From: Streptomyces sp. CNQ-509
GTDB taxonomy: Bacteria; Actinomycetota; Actinomycetes; Streptomycetales; Streptomycetaceae
Direction: 5' to 3'
Length of the DNA: 64,000 nucleotides
Assembly: GCF_001011035.1 (NCBI RefSeq)
Contig: NZ_CP011492.1
Location: forward strand, 1,371,501-1,435,500
Numbering within the stretch: the stretch's first letter is position 1; every line of letters starts with the position of its first letter. Positions 21,424 through 34,420 of the stretch are shown here, piece by piece. A program made the position numbers and the translations under genes. The notes under the pieces were generated by a model that worked only from the letters and a program-made list of their open reading frames with translations, made no database searches and was not told where the DNA came from.

Positions 21424-23457
21424 TCACTCGTCCATGATCTCTCCGGTGGCGGTGTTCACCGCCGGCGCGGCAGGTGCCGCCTGCGCAAGGGTCGCGGCGA
21501 TGTTTTCGGCCGTCTTGCGGCCGATGCCGGGAACCTCACAGATCTGATCAATAGTCGCAGCTCTGAGCCGTTTCACCGAACCGAAGTGCCGCAGCAGCGC
21601 CCGGCGGCGGCTCTCCCCCAGGCCCGGCACGTCGTCCAGCGGTCCGGCCTTCATGCTCTTGGCCCGTTTCTTGCGCTGGTAGGCGATCGCGAAGCGGTGG
21701 GCCTCGTCCCGTACGCGCTGCAGCATGTACAGGCCCTCGCTGCTGCGCGGCAGGATGACGGGGTCGTCGCTGTCCGGCAGCCAGACCTCTTCGAGGCGCT
21801 TGGCCAGGCCGACCACGGCCACGTCGTCCACGCCCAGCTCGCCCAGGGCCCGCTTGGCGGCGGCGACCTGCGGCTGACCGCCGTCGACGACCACGAGCTG
21901 GGGCGGGTACGCGAACTTCCTGGGCCGCCCGGTGTCGGGATCCCGCCCGGCGGGCACCTCCGCCGCCGCGTCGGCGCCGGCAGTGGCGCCGGCGGCGCCG
22001 GCACGGCCGCGCTCGGCCGCCGCCTCGGCCTCCGGGTCGCCCCACTCCCCCGTCTTCTGCTTCTCCTGCACGTACCGCCGGAACCTGCGGGTGATCACCT
22101 CGTGCATCGCCCGGACGTCGTCCTGGCCGGTGAAGCCCTTGATCTCGAAGCGGCGGTACTCGCTCTTGCGGGCGAGGCCGTCCTCGAAGACGACCATGGA
22201 GCCCACGACGTCGTCGCCCTGCAGATGCGAGATGTCGTAGCACTCGATGCGCAGCGGCGCGGAGTCCAGCTCCAGCGCCTCGGCGATCTCCTCCAGCGCC
22301 CGGGAGCGGGTGGTCAGATCGGAGGCGCGCTTGGTCTTGTGCAGAGCGAGGGCCTGCTGCGCGTTCCGCGCGACGGTGGCGAGCAGGTCCTTCTTGTCGC
22401 CGCGCTGCGGCACCCGCAGGTCCACCCGGGCCCCGCGGCGCTCGGCCAGCCACTCCCGCACGGGCCCCGCGGGCCGCGGCAGCGCCGGGACCAGCACCTC
22501 GCGCGGGATGGCCTCGGCCTGCTCGTCCCCGTAGAGCTGCTGGAGGGCGTGCTCCACGAGGCCGGCGGTGTCGACGGCCTCCACCCGGTCGGTGACCCAG
22601 CCGCGCTGGCCGCGCACCCGGCCGCCGCGGACGTGGAAGATCTGCACCGCCGCCTCCAGCTCGTCCTCGGCGAGGGCGATCAGGTCGGCGTCGGTGGCGT
22701 CGGCGAGGACGACCGCGTTCTTCTCCATGGCGCTCCGCAGCGCCCCTATGTCGTCGCGCAGCCGCGCCGCCTTCTCGTACTCCATCTCCTCGGCGGCCTC
22801 GTGCATCTGCCGCTCCAGCCGCTTCAGATACGCGCCCGTGCGGCCCGCCATGAAGTCGCAGAACTCCTCGGCCAGCTCGCGGTGCTCGGCGGCCGTGACC
22901 CGGCCGACGCAGGGCGCGGAGCACTTGCCGATGTACCCCAGCAGACAGGGCCGGCCGATCTGCGCGCTGCGCTTGAACACCCCGGCGGAGCAGGTCCGCA
23001 CGGGGAAGGCGCGCAGCATCAGATCGACGGTCTCGCGGATGGCCCACGCGTGCGCGTACGGCCCGAAGTAGCGCACGCCCTTGCGCTTGGGGCCGCGCAT
23101 GACCTGCACCCGCGGATACTCCTCGCTGAGCGTCACGGCGAGGGACGGATAGCTCTTGTCGTCCCGGTACTTGACGTTGAACCGGGGGTCGTACTGCTTG
23201 ATCCAGGTGTACTCGAGCTGGAGGGCCTCGACCTCCGTGGCCACCACGGTCCACTCCACGGAGGCGGCGGTCGTGACCATCGTGCGCGTGCGCTGGTGCA
23301 GCCCGGCGAGGTCCTGGAAGTACGACGAGAGCCGCTGCCGCAGACTCTTGGCCTTGCCGACGTAGATGACCCGGCCGTGCTCGTCCCGGAACCTGTAGAC
23401 CCCCGGGGAGTCGGGAATCTGCCCGGGCTTGGGACGGTAACTGGACGGATCGGCCAT
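21424..23457 (-). CDS. uvrC: Excinuclease ABC subunit C
   Basis: Makes both incisions in nucleotide excision repair with UvrB. 677 residues: GIY-YIG nuclease domain ([20 protein letters not shown] near residue 18), the cysteine cluster [15 protein letters not shown], a UVR motif [12 protein letters not shown], an RNase-H-like domain ([12 protein letters not shown]), and two C-terminal helix-hairpin-helix motifs. A low-complexity Ala/Gly-rich insert lies between the two nuclease parts. ATG 23457 gives the normal N-terminus. Head of the rapZ-yvcK-whiA operon. Confidence 0.97.
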   Translation of the reverse strand: MADPSSYRPKPGQIPDSPGVYRFRDEHGRVIYVGKAKSLRQRLSSYFQDLAGLHQRTRTMVTTAASVEWTVVATEVEALQLEYTWIKQYDPRFNVKYRDDKSYPSLAVTLSEEYPRVQVMRGPKRKGVRYFGPYAHAWAIRETVDLMLRAFPVRTCSAGVFKRSAQIGRPCLLGYIGKCSAPCVGRVTAAEHRELAEEFCDFMAGRTGAYLKRLERQMHEAAEEMEYEKAARLRDDIGALRSAMEKNAVVLADATDADLIALAEDELEAAVQIFHVRGGRVRGQRGWVTDRVEAVDTAGLVEHALQQLYGDEQAEAIPREVLVPALPRPAGPVREWLAERRGARVDLRVPQRGDKKDLLATVARNAQQALALHKTKRASDLTTRSRALEEIAEALELDSAPLRIECYDISHLQGDDVVGSMVVFEDGLARKSEYRRFEIKGFTGQDDVRAMHEVITRRFRRYVQEKQKTGEWGDPEAEAAAERGRAGAAGATAGADAAAEVPAGRDPDTGRPRKFAYPPQLVVVDGGQPQVAAAKRALGELGVDDVAVVGLAKRLEEVWLPDSDDPVILPRSSEGLYMLQRVRDEAHRFAIAYQRKKRAKSMKAGPLDDVPGLGESRRRALLRHFGSVKRLRAATIDQICEVPGIGRKTAENIAATLAQAAPAAPAVNTATGEIMDE

Positions 23458-23610
23458 GGTTCCCACCCTACTGTCGACCACTGACGCAGAGCCGTCCGTC
23501 CACACCCGTGTACCGAGCCCGCGACAGTCCGGTGACCGTATGGTCGCCGGGGCGTGCCCGTGTTGCCTCCCGGGGACCTGTGGGCGGCGGCCGGACCGTA
23601 CGCTGAGCGC

Positions 23611-24555
23611 ATGATCGTGGTTGGTGGTGAGGCTCTGATCGATCTCGTGCCGGCCGGGGGCGGGGGTGTGCTTCCCGCGCTGCAGCCGGTGCGGGGCGGC
23701 GGGCCGTACAACACGGCGGTGGCGCTGGGGCGGCTCGGGGCGGACGTCGCGTTCGCCTCGCGGGTCTCCACGGACGCCTTCGGGGCGGCGCTGATGGCCG
23801 GGCTCGACGCGGCGGGGGTGGCGACCGGGCTCGTCCAGCGGGGCCCGGAGCCCACGACGCTGGCCGTCGCCGACGTCAGCCCGGACGGCTCCGCCGGATT
23901 CCGCTTCTACGCCGAGGGCACCGCCGACCGGCTGTTCCGGGCGCCGGACGCGCTGCCTCCGGAGACCCGGGCGCTGGCGGTGGGGACGTGCTCGCTGGTG
24001 CTGGAGCCGGGGGCGACCGCGTACGAGACGCTGCTGAAGCGGGCCGCCGCGGACGGGCTGTTCACCCTCCTCGACCCGAACGTCAGGGCCGGGCTCATCG
24101 AGGACGCGGACGCCTACCGCGCCCGCTTCCTGGCCTGGCTGCCGCACGTGGCGCTGCTGAAGCTGTCGGTGGAGGACGCGCAGTGGCTCGCCGGCGGGCG
24201 GCCGTGGGCCGAGGCGCTGCCCGGGTGGCTGGCGGCCGGGCCGCGGGCGGCGGTGCTGACCCGCGGCGGCGAAGGGCTGACGGCGGTCGTCGCGCAGGGC
24301 CTGGAACGGTACGACGTGGCCGCGCCGCCCGTCGAGGTGGTCGACACGATCGGCGCCGGCGACACCGTCAACGCGGCGCTGCTGCACTGGTTCGCCGCCC
24401 ACGACGCCCTCACCCCCGGCGCCCTGGCCGGCCTCGGCCCCGACGGCTGGCGCGCCGCGCTCGGCCACGCCGCCCGCGCCGCGGCGATCACCTGCTCGCG
24501 CGCGGGCGCGGAGCCGCCGTACGCGGCGGAGCTGGACGGGTTCGCGGACGGCTGA
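23611..24555 (+). CDS. PfkB-family carbohydrate kinase (fructokinase-like)
   Basis: Predicted ATP-dependent sugar kinase of the ribokinase superfamily. 314 residues: [13 protein letters not shown] at the N-terminus, [15 protein letters not shown] for substrate binding and [17 protein letters not shown] with the catalytic aspartate near residue 250. ATG 23611 is used because upstream codons show no similarity. It stands alone, divergent from uvrC. It converges on the large secreted protein gene across a perfect hairpin. Fructose or a related hexose is a guess from family resemblance. Confidence 0.88.
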   Translation: MIVVGGEALIDLVPAGGGGVLPALQPVRGGGPYNTAVALGRLGADVAFASRVSTDAFGAALMAGLDAAGVATGLVQRGPEPTTLAVADVSPDGSAGFRFYAEGTADRLFRAPDALPPETRALAVGTCSLVLEPGATAYETLLKRAAADGLFTLLDPNVRAGLIEDADAYRARFLAWLPHVALLKLSVEDAQWLAGGRPWAEALPGWLAAGPRAAVLTRGGEGLTAVVAQGLERYDVAAPPVEVVDTIGAGDTVNAALLHWFAAHDALTPGALAGLGPDGWRAALGHAARAAAITCSRAGAEPPYAAELDGFADG

Positions 24556-24566
24556 ACCGCGGCGGT

Positions 24567-24600
24567 GCGGTCGCGGGGTCCCGCGGGACCCCGCGACCGC
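24567..24600. terminator. Perfect 16-bp-stem bidirectional terminator hairpin
   Basis: GCGGTCGCGGGGTCCC and its exact complement are separated by two bases, exactly in the 53-base gap between two convergent genes. There is no T-tract on either side, which is common for high-GC actinomycete terminators. Confidence 0.8.
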
Positions 24601-24608
24601 CCTCTCCG

Positions 24609-27600
24609 CTAGCGGGTGACCGTGACCCGGTCCCCCTGCGTGACGCCGTTGACCGTCACCGTCAGCGTGACCGTCCCCGGCCGCAGCCCCGTCACCTCGC
24701 CGGTGGCCGGGTCGTACGCCGCGATGTCACTCCGGTCCGCCTCCCGCGGCGGGCCGATGTGCAGCCGGTCCGTACCGGACCAGTCCGCGCTGACCGGCCA
24801 GGCCACGGGCACCTGCCGTGTGCCCTGCGCGACCGCGGCCGTGGCCGCGGCCGAGCGGCCGACGCGCACCTCCTCGGGCGCGGTCACCGCCAGCCCGTCC
24901 ACGTGCGGCCTGGTCTGCACGGACACCCAGTCGGGCAGTCCGCGGTACGGCGCGCGCCGCGCCTCCTGCTGCTCGCCGGCCGTCACCTGGTCGACGCCGA
25001 TCAGCGACCAGCCGGAGAACCCGCCCTCGCCGGGCGGGGTGGCCGGGGCCTTCCCGGAGTTGCCGTTGATCAGGTACGGCACCCCGTCGACGTGCTCGGC
25101 GTGGAACGTGCCGACGTGCCCGCCGACGAACGCGGCGCCCTTGCCCGTACGGGCCCGGAAGTCCGCCAGCCAGTCCTCCAGCACCCGCGCCTCCTTGCGG
25201 TCACTGAGCTGGCTGGCGCGCTGCGCGGTCGGGTCGCGCGGCGGGACGTGCTGGATCACGGTCACCGAGCGCACCGACGGGTCCTCCGCCGCCGCCTCCA
25301 ACTGCCGCTTCATCTCCGCGATCTGCGGGTAGCCGCCGCCGCGGAGGGTCAGCGAGGAGGTGTCGAGGGTGAGGAAGCGGGTGCCCTTGTGGTCGAACGT
25401 CCGCTGCGCGGGGCCGAATTCGGCGACGAAGTTGGCGACGGAGCCGCCCATCACCTCGTGGTTGCCCGGCACGTAGTACCAGGGCACGGCGTCGCCCAGC
25501 TCCTCCTCCAGTATCCCGCGGGCGAACGTCAGGTCCGCGGGCGAACCCTCGTCGACCAGGTCGCCGTTGATGACGAGGAAGTCCGGCCGGGCCGCCCTGA
25601 TCTCCTGCAGCGTGCGCCGGGTCTGCCGGACGAGCGCGCTGTCCGGCTCGCGGGCGACGAACTGTGCGTCGGACATCACCGCGTACCGCCAGTCCCGGCC
25701 CGCCGTCCCGGCACCGGAGTCGATCAGCGGATCGCGGTGCGCCGCCGTGCGCGGCAGGTCGGCCTCGGGCGGGCTCTGCGCGGTCAGCTCGTCGATGACG
25801 ACCTCGCTGCTGTACTGGCTGGCGGGCTTGGCCTCCGCGAGGTAGAAGCGGAAGACCGACAGCGGGTACTGCGTGCCCTCCGGCACCTGGAAGACCACCT
25901 GCTTCCAGCCCTGCCAGGTGACGTAGTCGCCGCGGAGTATCAGGTCGGCGCCCGCACCGTCCTTGAGCTGGAGCGACGGCCAGGCGCCCTTGCCGTCGCC
26001 CTTGATCCACAGCCCGAAGCTCAGCGGCTGGCCGGGGATCTCGATGCGCTGCGGCGGCGTGACGTAGGCGGCGCGGGTGGCGGTGGACTGGGAGAAGTCG
26101 TACGTGATCTTCATCCCGGCGCCCGTGTGGCCCGCGGGCTCCGGGGCGAGCGAGCCGGTGGCGCGGGCGGTGGAGAACTTCCAGTCGGCCGCGTTCCCGA
26201 AGTCCGCCAGCACGCTTTCGGTGAGGCCGACGGTGAGCGCGACGTGCGTGACCTTCCCCTGCACGGTCGCCTTGAGCACGCCGGAGGCCGTCGGCTCGGT
26301 GGTGCGGGCCCGTACGGTGAAGCCGCCGCTGCGTTCGTCCGGGGCGACGTCGAACAGTGTGCGGTCGTAGTCGAGGCGTACGTCGGCGGGGTCGACGGGG
26401 GCGCTGGCACCGTGGGCGTCGCGGCCGACGATGCCGAAGGCCGCCGCGTCCCCGGGGGCGGCCAGGCCGACGCGCTCGCTGGTGGGCGTGATCCGCTCCA
26501 GCCTGTCCAGGACGGTCAGTTCGATGCTCCCAGCCGCGCCGCCGCGCCGGGCGGTGACCTTCGCGGTGCCGCCGCGGCGGGCGGTGAACGTACCGTCGCC
26601 GTCGACGCCGCCGACGTCGCCCCGGTTGCTGGACCACGACGGGCGGCCGGGCGCGGGGCCGTACGTCTCGTCGTAGCCGGCGGCGTCGAGCTCGCGGGTC
26701 AGGCCCGGGAAGACCCGGTCGGGGTGGCCGCCGGGCACCGGGTCGACCCCGGGCGCGAGCGCGGGGTCCGCGGCGGTGGTGACGCGGAAGTCCTTGAGCG
26801 TGCCGCTGCCACCGGGGGCGGTGAACGCCAGGCCGTTGGGGACCTCCCGCTCCTCGCCGTCGGACGGGGAGTTCTCCACGAACCGCTCGTCGGAGCCGGG
26901 CGCGCGGGCGACGAGGGTGGAGGAGCCGCCGCCGTCGAGGTTCAGCGCGTCGTACGCGCCGAGGGCGTCCATCATCTTCGCCATCTGCGTGAGCGTGACG
27001 CCGCCGGCGTCCGCCTGGCGGCCGTCGACGGTCAGCACGTGCATGGTGCCGCCGTCCTTGGAGAAGCCGACCGCGGTGCGCGGGGCGGCGGTGTTGTTCG
27101 GCCGGCCCTCCCAGTCCTGCGGCACGCCGTCCTCGACGAGGACGCCGCGGCCGCCGACCGCGGTACGGGGCACGGAGCTGCCGTCGTCGGTGCGGACGTC
27201 GTACTCCACCTGCACCGCGTCGCCCGGCCGCAGTTGGGCGAGGATCTTGGCGCCGGTGTCGCGGCCGACGAGCACCGTGGTGCCTTCGGCTATCGCGCCC
27301 TTCCCCGGCCCGGCGGTCACCTCGGCGACCTTGCCGTCCCGCACGGCGGCCTCGGTGACCTCGGTGGCGCCGTCGACGGTCATGGCGCGGTCGGCCTCGC
27401 CCCACTGGGCGTTGTACGCGCCGATGCCGTCCGCGGGGACGTTGGCGGCGTTGTGGCCGCCGAGCGGGTGTGCGCCGTCCGGGAGGGTGAGGGTGCCGTC
27501 GAAGTAGAGGCCGAGCACGCGGCCCGCCTGGTCGGGGCCGACGCCGACCGCCTCGGAGACGCCCGGCGCGGGCGAGTGCGTCGGGCGGCCCTCCTCGACA

Positions 27601-28037
27601 CCGGGGCCGAGGGGGGCGCCGGTCTCGTTGATGTCGAAGAAGTCGGCGTTGATGGCGGCCACGGTGGTGCGGCCGGGGCCGGGGTCGTGCTCGGCGGCGA
27701 GCTGGGAGACGGAGGCGCGCTCGGAGACCTTGCCGCCGAGGTAGTCGACGCGGGTGCCGGCCCCCAGGTCGACGCTGAGCGCGTCGGCCTTGAGCCACTT
27801 GTCGGTCTCCAGCCGCTCGAAGGAGGTCAGTTCCATGCCGGGGGCGACGGGCCGGGAGACGGAGGCGATGTCCATGCCCTCGCCTGCCGGTACGGACACC
27901 GCGCCGGCGGCCCCGGCCGGGGCGGCGGGCCGCTCCTGACCGACGGCCGCGGGGGCGCCGAGGAGCAACAGGGAAGCCGCCGCTGCCGCGACGGCCCTGG
28001 GTCGGAAGGGTTTACTGCGTACTCCCGCTCTGAGCAC
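24609..28037 (-). CDS. Large secreted phosphodiester glycosidase / metallophosphoesterase protein
   Basis: 1142 residues. A signal peptide is visible ([22 protein letters not shown]). An N-terminal phosphodiester glycosidase (NAGPA/DUF2233) domain spans about residues 110-410, with NADFFDIN and [14 protein letters not shown] middle Ig-like and carbohydrate-binding-like region follows. A calcineurin-type metallophosphoesterase begins near 780 ([37 protein letters not shown]). A C-terminal Big2-like domain ends [15 protein letters not shown] 28037 has AAGGAG six bases upstream and starts just before the signal peptide; an upstream start lacks this site. It probably cleaves phosphodiesters on extracellular sugars or cell-wall polymers. 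The substrate is unknown. Confidence 0.88.
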   Translation of the reverse strand: MLRAGVRSKPFRPRAVAAAAASLLLLGAPAAVGQERPAAPAGAAGAVSVPAGEGMDIASVSRPVAPGMELTSFERLETDKWLKADALSVDLGAGTRVDYLGGKVSERASVSQLAAEHDPGPGRTTVAAINADFFDINETGAPLGPGVEEGRPTHSPAPGVSEAVGVGPDQAGRVLGLYFDGTLTLPDGAHPLGGHNAANVPADGIGAYNAQWGEADRAMTVDGATEVTEAAVRDGKVAEVTAGPGKGAIAEGTTVLVGRDTGAKILAQLRPGDAVQVEYDVRTDDGSSVPRTAVGGRGVLVEDGVPQDWEGRPNNTAAPRTAVGFSKDGGTMHVLTVDGRQADAGGVTLTQMAKMMDALGAYDALNLDGGGSSTLVARAPGSDERFVENSPSDGEEREVPNGLAFTAPGGSGTLKDFRVTTAADPALAPGVDPVPGGHPDRVFPGLTRELDAAGYDETYGPAPGRPSWSSNRGDVGGVDGDGTFTARRGGTAKVTARRGGAAGSIELTVLDRLERITPTSERVGLAAPGDAAAFGIVGRDAHGASAPVDPADVRLDYDRTLFDVAPDERSGGFTVRARTTEPTASGVLKATVQGKVTHVALTVGLTESVLADFGNAADWKFSTARATGSLAPEPAGHTGAGMKITYDFSQSTATRAAYVTPPQRIEIPGQPLSFGLWIKGDGKGAWPSLQLKDGAGADLILRGDYVTWQGWKQVVFQVPEGTQYPLSVFRFYLAEAKPASQYSSEVVIDELTAQSPPEADLPRTAAHRDPLIDSGAGTAGRDWRYAVMSDAQFVAREPDSALVRQTRRTLQEIRAARPDFLVINGDLVDEGSPADLTFARGILEEELGDAVPWYYVPGNHEVMGGSVANFVAEFGPAQRTFDHKGTRFLTLDTSSLTLRGGGYPQIAEMKRQLEAAAEDPSVRSVTVIQHVPPRDPTAQRASQLSDRKEARVLEDWLADFRARTGKGAAFVGGHVGTFHAEHVDGVPYLINGNSGKAPATPPGEGGFSGWSLIGVDQVTAGEQQEARRAPYRGLPDWVSVQTRPHVDGLAVTAPEEVRVGRSAAATAAVAQGTRQVPVAWPVSADWSGTDRLHIGPPREADRSDIAAYDPATGEVTGLRPGTVTLTVTVNGVTQGDRVTVTR

Positions 28038-28211
28038 GTTTTCTCCTTGGAAGGACACGGGAACGCACGCTTCTTGCGCACGGCGGGCCACAGCCTGGCA
28101 GTGGAGAGTGGTCTACACCAGAGGGCGCGCGCAAACTCCGACCGAACAATTGCCGCCGCCGGTCCGTCATTTGAGATCGTGTCAGGAAGGTCCGTCCCAG
28201 GTGGGACGGTG

Positions 28212-28239
28212 GGCGGGCGTGTCGCGCGACACGCCCGCC
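28212..28239 (-). terminator. Perfect 13-bp-stem hairpin after uvrA
   Basis: GGCGGGCGTGTCG and its exact complement with a 2-base loop start 17 bases past the uvrA stop. No T-tract. The remaining bases up to the secreted-protein gene start (28038-28211) hold that gene's promoter region, with no clear consensus seen. Confidence 0.75.
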
Positions 28240-28255
28240 GCGTGTCGTCCGGGTG

Positions 28256-31234
<2,979 letters not shown>

Positions 31235-31416
31235 GCCGGTCGGACCTTTCGTGATGAGCGGCGGGGACCGTCCGGACGGGCGGCACCCCTTGTCAAGCGT
31301 ATGGGGGTGGCCGCGGAGCTGTCCGCAGCTTTCTCCCATCGAGCCACACGCTAACGTCTGGGTCTGACAACGACGTCCGGCCCAGCATTCCCACCCGCTC
31401 GCCACCAGGGGATCCG

Positions 31417-32139
31417 ATGACAGAAACCGCAGCTCACACGTACGACCCCGTACGGGACATGGCCACCCTACGAGCCGCCACCGACAGGCTCCTCGACAAC
31501 GCCGCCCGGCTCGGGGACGACGCGGTACGGGCGCCGAGCGCGCTGCCCGGCTGGACCCGCGGCCACGTGCTCTCCCACCTCGCCCGCAACGCCGACGCCC
31601 TGGTCAACGTGCTCTCCGGCCGCCCCATGTACGCGAGCGCGGAAGCCCGCGACGCCGACATCGAGGCCGGCGCCCCCCGCCCGCTCGCCGAGCAGCTCGA
31701 CGACGTACGGGCGACGGCGGACCGGCTTGCGGGGACGGCGGCGGACATCCCGGCGGACGGCTGGTCGGCCCGCTGCGAGCTGCGCAACGGCGTGACGGAT
31801 GTCATGGCCCGGATCCCGTTCCGGCGGCTGGTGGAGGTGGAGCTGCACCACGTGGACCTGGACGCGGGCTACACCCTGGACCGGCTCCCCGAGGAGTTCG
31901 TGACCCGGGAGATCGACTTCCTCACCGCCCGCTTCGCGGGCGACGAGCGGGTGACGCCCCTGTCACTCTCCGCTCCCGACGGCAGCACCTGGACCACCGG
32001 CGCCCCGCCGTCGGGCGGTGATCCGGTGCGGGTCACCGGCGCCCCGTACGCCCTGATGGGCTGGCTCGCCGGCCGCACCACGGGTACGGGCGTACGCACG
32101 GAGAACGGCGCCGCGCTGCCGACCCTGCCTCCGCTCTGA
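31417..32139 (+). CDS. Maleylpyruvate isomerase-family mycothiol-dependent enzyme
   Basis: DinB-like four-helix metalloenzyme of the MDMPI family, which uses mycothiol as a thiol cofactor. 240 residues: [20 protein letters not shown] carries the N-terminal metal histidine, and [17 protein letters not shown] the later histidines. The C-terminal part forms the SCP2-like MDMPI_C domain. It is divergent from uvrA. Whether it isomerises maleylpyruvate or another substrate cannot be told. It sits 12 bases before the MBL hydrolase and is probably cotranscribed with it. Confidence 0.88.
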   Translation: MTETAAHTYDPVRDMATLRAATDRLLDNAARLGDDAVRAPSALPGWTRGHVLSHLARNADALVNVLSGRPMYASAEARDADIEAGAPRPLAEQLDDVRATADRLAGTAADIPADGWSARCELRNGVTDVMARIPFRRLVEVELHHVDLDAGYTLDRLPEEFVTREIDFLTARFAGDERVTPLSLSAPDGSTWTTGAPPSGGDPVRVTGAPYALMGWLAGRTTGTGVRTENGAALPTLPPL

Positions 32140-32151
32140 GAAGCTGGCCCC

Positions 32152-32808
32152 ATGTCGTACACGGGCAAGGTCACCGTCGGCGGCGCCGCCGACGTACACG
32201 AGCTGACGGACCTGATGATCTCCAAGGTCGCCGTCGGGCCGATGAACAACAACGCCTATCTGCTGCGCTGCCGCGCGACGGACGAGCAGGTGCTGATCGA
32301 CGCCGCGAACGAGCCCCACACGCTGCTCACCCTCATCGGCCGCGACGGCATCACCTCCGCCGTCACCACCCACGGCCACGGCGACCACTGGCAGGCCCTG
32401 GCCCCGGTCGTCGCGGCCACGGGCGCCCGCACCTACGCGGGCCGCGCGGACGCCGCCGACATCGACGTCCCCACGGACGTCCTCGTGGACGACGGCGACA
32501 CGATCACGGTGGGCCGCATCCCCCTCACCGCCCGCCACCTCGTCGGCCACACCCCGGGCTCCATCGCCCTGGTCTACGACGACCCGCACGGCCACCCCCA
32601 CGTCTTCACGGGCGACTGCCTCTTCCCAGGCGGCGTGGGCAACACCTGGGGCGACGCGGCGCGCTTCACGTCACTGCTGCACGACGTGGAGACCAAGATC
32701 TTCGCCGCACTCCCCGACGAGACCTGGGTCTACCCGGGCCACGGCGACGACACCACCCTGGGCGCGGAGCGCCCGCACCTGGCGGAGTGGCGCGAACGCG
32801 GCTGGTGA
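32152..32808 (+). CDS. MBL-fold metallo-hydrolase (glyoxalase II-like)
   Basis: Predicted zinc hydrolase, perhaps of a mycothiol thioester given its mycothiol-dependent neighbour. 218 residues: metal motif THGHGDHW near residue 75, LVGHTPGSIALVY, FTGDCLFPGGVGNT and VYPGHGDDTT provide the remaining ligands. Starts 12 bases after the isomerase gene. Length is normal for single-domain glyoxalase II-like proteins. Confidence 0.9.
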   Translation: MSYTGKVTVGGAADVHELTDLMISKVAVGPMNNNAYLLRCRATDEQVLIDAANEPHTLLTLIGRDGITSAVTTHGHGDHWQALAPVVAATGARTYAGRADAADIDVPTDVLVDDGDTITVGRIPLTARHLVGHTPGSIALVYDDPHGHPHVFTGDCLFPGGVGNTWGDAARFTSLLHDVETKIFAALPDETWVYPGHGDDTTLGAERPHLAEWRERGW

Positions 32809-32861
32809 GGGCGAAGACCTGAGCGGTCGGCCCCCTCGGACCGGCACCGCGCGGGGTCGCG

Positions 32862-33217
32862 GTGCTGCGCGACGGCCTGCGCAAGCTGGAGGCCGAGGTC
32901 GCGGACCGGGAATGGGACGGCCGCTGGACTCTGCCGGCGTTCTCCGTACCGGAGACGCGGCGTGCCGACCGTCACGCGCTTCGGACCCGGCTGGGGTGGG
33001 CCGGGTTCGCTCCCCTGCGCAGTGGGCTGTGGGTCTCGCCGGGTACGGCGGACGGCTGCCGCCCGCACTCCTGCCGCCGGAGTGGCCGGGTGTGCGGGCC
33101 CAGGAGATGTTCCGGACCTTGCGGGCCGAGCTGATCGGCCCCTCGGACGAACTCGCCGCGGCGTGGCTCGCGACCATCGCCGACGCGGGGGCACAGCACC
33201 CTTCGGCCAATGTTTGA
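32862..33217 (+). pseudogene. Frameshifted remnant of a PaaX-family transcription regulator
   Basis: The first frame reads EWDGRWTLPAFSVPETRRADRH and RLGWAGFAPLRSGLWVSPG, the start of the PaaX central domain. About 33045 similarity passes to another frame with LLPPEWPGVRAQEMFRTLRAEL up to the stop at 33217. The N-terminal winged helix is missing, so the gene is both truncated and frameshifted. It begins the accessory stretch before the esterase. Confidence 0.65.
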
Positions 33218-33224
33218 CACTTCA

Positions 33225-33253
33225 TTGACGGGCGTTACGTAGATGCCTAACTT
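33225..33253 (+). promoter_or_regulatory. SigA/HrdB-type promoter of the esterase
   Basis: TTGACG, then 17 bases, then TAACTT, a good match to the vegetative consensus with ideal spacing. It ends 30 bases before the esterase ATG and is followed by AGGAGG before that start. Confidence 0.7.
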
Positions 33254-33283
33254 GATGCGTGCGGGGCCAGAACAGGAGGCAGC

Positions 33284-34222
33284 ATGACTCGCATCAGAGC
33301 CGCACTGGCCGCCATCGCCAGCGGCTTACTGATCACCCTCGCCGGAATCGCCGCCCCGGCGTCGGCAACCGCGGCCCAACTCGTCGAGGTAACCGACTTC
33401 GGCGATAATCCCGGCAACCTGCGCATGCACATCTACGTTCCGGATTCCGCCCCCGCCAGCCCGGCGATCGTCGTCGCCATGCACGGCTGCGGGGGCTCGG
33501 GTCCGGGCTTCGCAGGTTCCAGCGAGTTCATCTCGCTGGCAGATCAGCACGGGTTCGTCGTCATCTACCCGACCGCGACGAAGCAGACGGCGATGGGCAA
33601 CTGCTTCGACGTGTGGTCACCGGAGTCCAAGACGCACGGCGGCGGCAGCGATCCCGCGTCGATCGTCTCGATGGTCGGCTACGCGGAGCGGCAGTACGGC
33701 GGCGATCCCGCACGGGTCTTCGCCACCGGCAGTTCGTCCGGCGGAATGGAGACGCAAGCCCTGCTCGCCGTCTACCCGGACGTGTTCAAGGCCGGGGCGT
33801 CGTTCATGGGTGTCCCCTTCACCTGCTTCGCGAACGAGGCCGATTTCCCGCCCTGGACGAGCCAGTGCGTGAGCGGGAACTTGGACAGATCTCCGCAGCA
33901 GTGGGGCGACGCGGTCCGGGCCGCGTACCCGGGCTACACCGGTGACCGCCCCCGGGTACAGCTCTGGCACGGCACCGCAGACCCCCTCGTGCCGTACCAG
34001 CTTCATGGAGAAGCGGTCGATCAATGGACGAACGTCTTCGGGCTGAGCAGGACCCCGACCTCGACGGACCAGCCGCAGCCCGGCTGGACGCGGGACCGGT
34101 TCGCCGACTCAGGCGGGACGGTGCGGGTCGAGGCCATCGGAGTCCAAGGCGCCGGCCACAGCCTGCCCATGAGCGGCATGGCCCGCGCGGCCGTGTCGTT
34201 CTTCGGCATCGACGGAACCTGA
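33284..34222 (+). CDS. Secreted PHB-depolymerase-like esterase
   Basis: Extracellular alpha/beta hydrolase of the short-chain PHA depolymerase/feruloyl-acetyl-xylan esterase type (LpqC family). 312 residues: signal peptide 1-30 (AIASGLLITLAGIAAPASATAA), oxyanion segment MHGCGGSG near 67, nucleophile Ser151 in GSSSGG, Asp233 in GTADPLVPY, and His292 in GAGHSLP. Codon 15 is TTA (33326-33328), so translation should need the bldA tRNA. Codon 5 is the rare AGA, and GC is visibly lower than in neighbours. This suggests recent acquisition and developmental control. The natural polymer substrate is not determined. Confidence 0.9.
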   Translation: MTRIRAALAAIASGLLITLAGIAAPASATAAQLVEVTDFGDNPGNLRMHIYVPDSAPASPAIVVAMHGCGGSGPGFAGSSEFISLADQHGFVVIYPTATKQTAMGNCFDVWSPESKTHGGGSDPASIVSMVGYAERQYGGDPARVFATGSSSGGMETQALLAVYPDVFKAGASFMGVPFTCFANEADFPPWTSQCVSGNLDRSPQQWGDAVRAAYPGYTGDRPRVQLWHGTADPLVPYQLHGEAVDQWTNVFGLSRTPTSTDQPQPGWTRDRFADSGGTVRVEAIGVQGAGHSLPMSGMARAAVSFFGIDGT

Positions 34223-34247
34223 CCGCCTGCGGCCGGGCTTGACGGAG

Positions 34248-34283
34248 GGGAGCCGCCGGTGCGTCCCGCACTGACGGCTTCCC
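34248..34283 (+). terminator. Hairpin after the esterase
   Basis: GGGAGCCGCCGGTGCG pairs imperfectly with CGCACTGACGGCTTCCC around a short loop, starting 26 bases past the esterase stop. Probable terminator. Confidence 0.5.
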
Positions 34284-34300
34284 TTCGCCCTTCGGCGGAA

Positions 34301-34370
34301 GTGCGACTAGTGACAGCAGGGGCGGGGTGGCTTGGGGGTGGCGAATTCCGACTTCGTTGAGTAGTCGCAC
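34301..34370. promoter_or_regulatory. Inverted pair of 9-bp boxes before the XRE regulator
   Basis: GTGCGACTA (34301-34309) recurs as its exact complement TAGTCGCAC (34362-34370), 52 bases apart and just upstream of the regulator start. The arrangement suggests two operator sites for an autoregulating dimer; the promoter should lie between or at the right box. Confidence 0.4.
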
Positions 34371-34420
34371 GATTACGCGAATAGCCTGATCGCGTCGACA
34401 ACTGACGAGGGGTGACGCGT

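Noticed and set aside
20470..23484. A 1004-codon rightward frame opposite rapZ and uvrC
   Set aside because: Antisense shadow rich in Gly/Val/Arg/His with no recognisable domain.
31235..31416. Possible LexA/SOS box upstream of uvrA
   Set aside because: Looked for a CGAAC-N4-GTTCG element and found no convincing palindrome; the same held upstream of uvrB.
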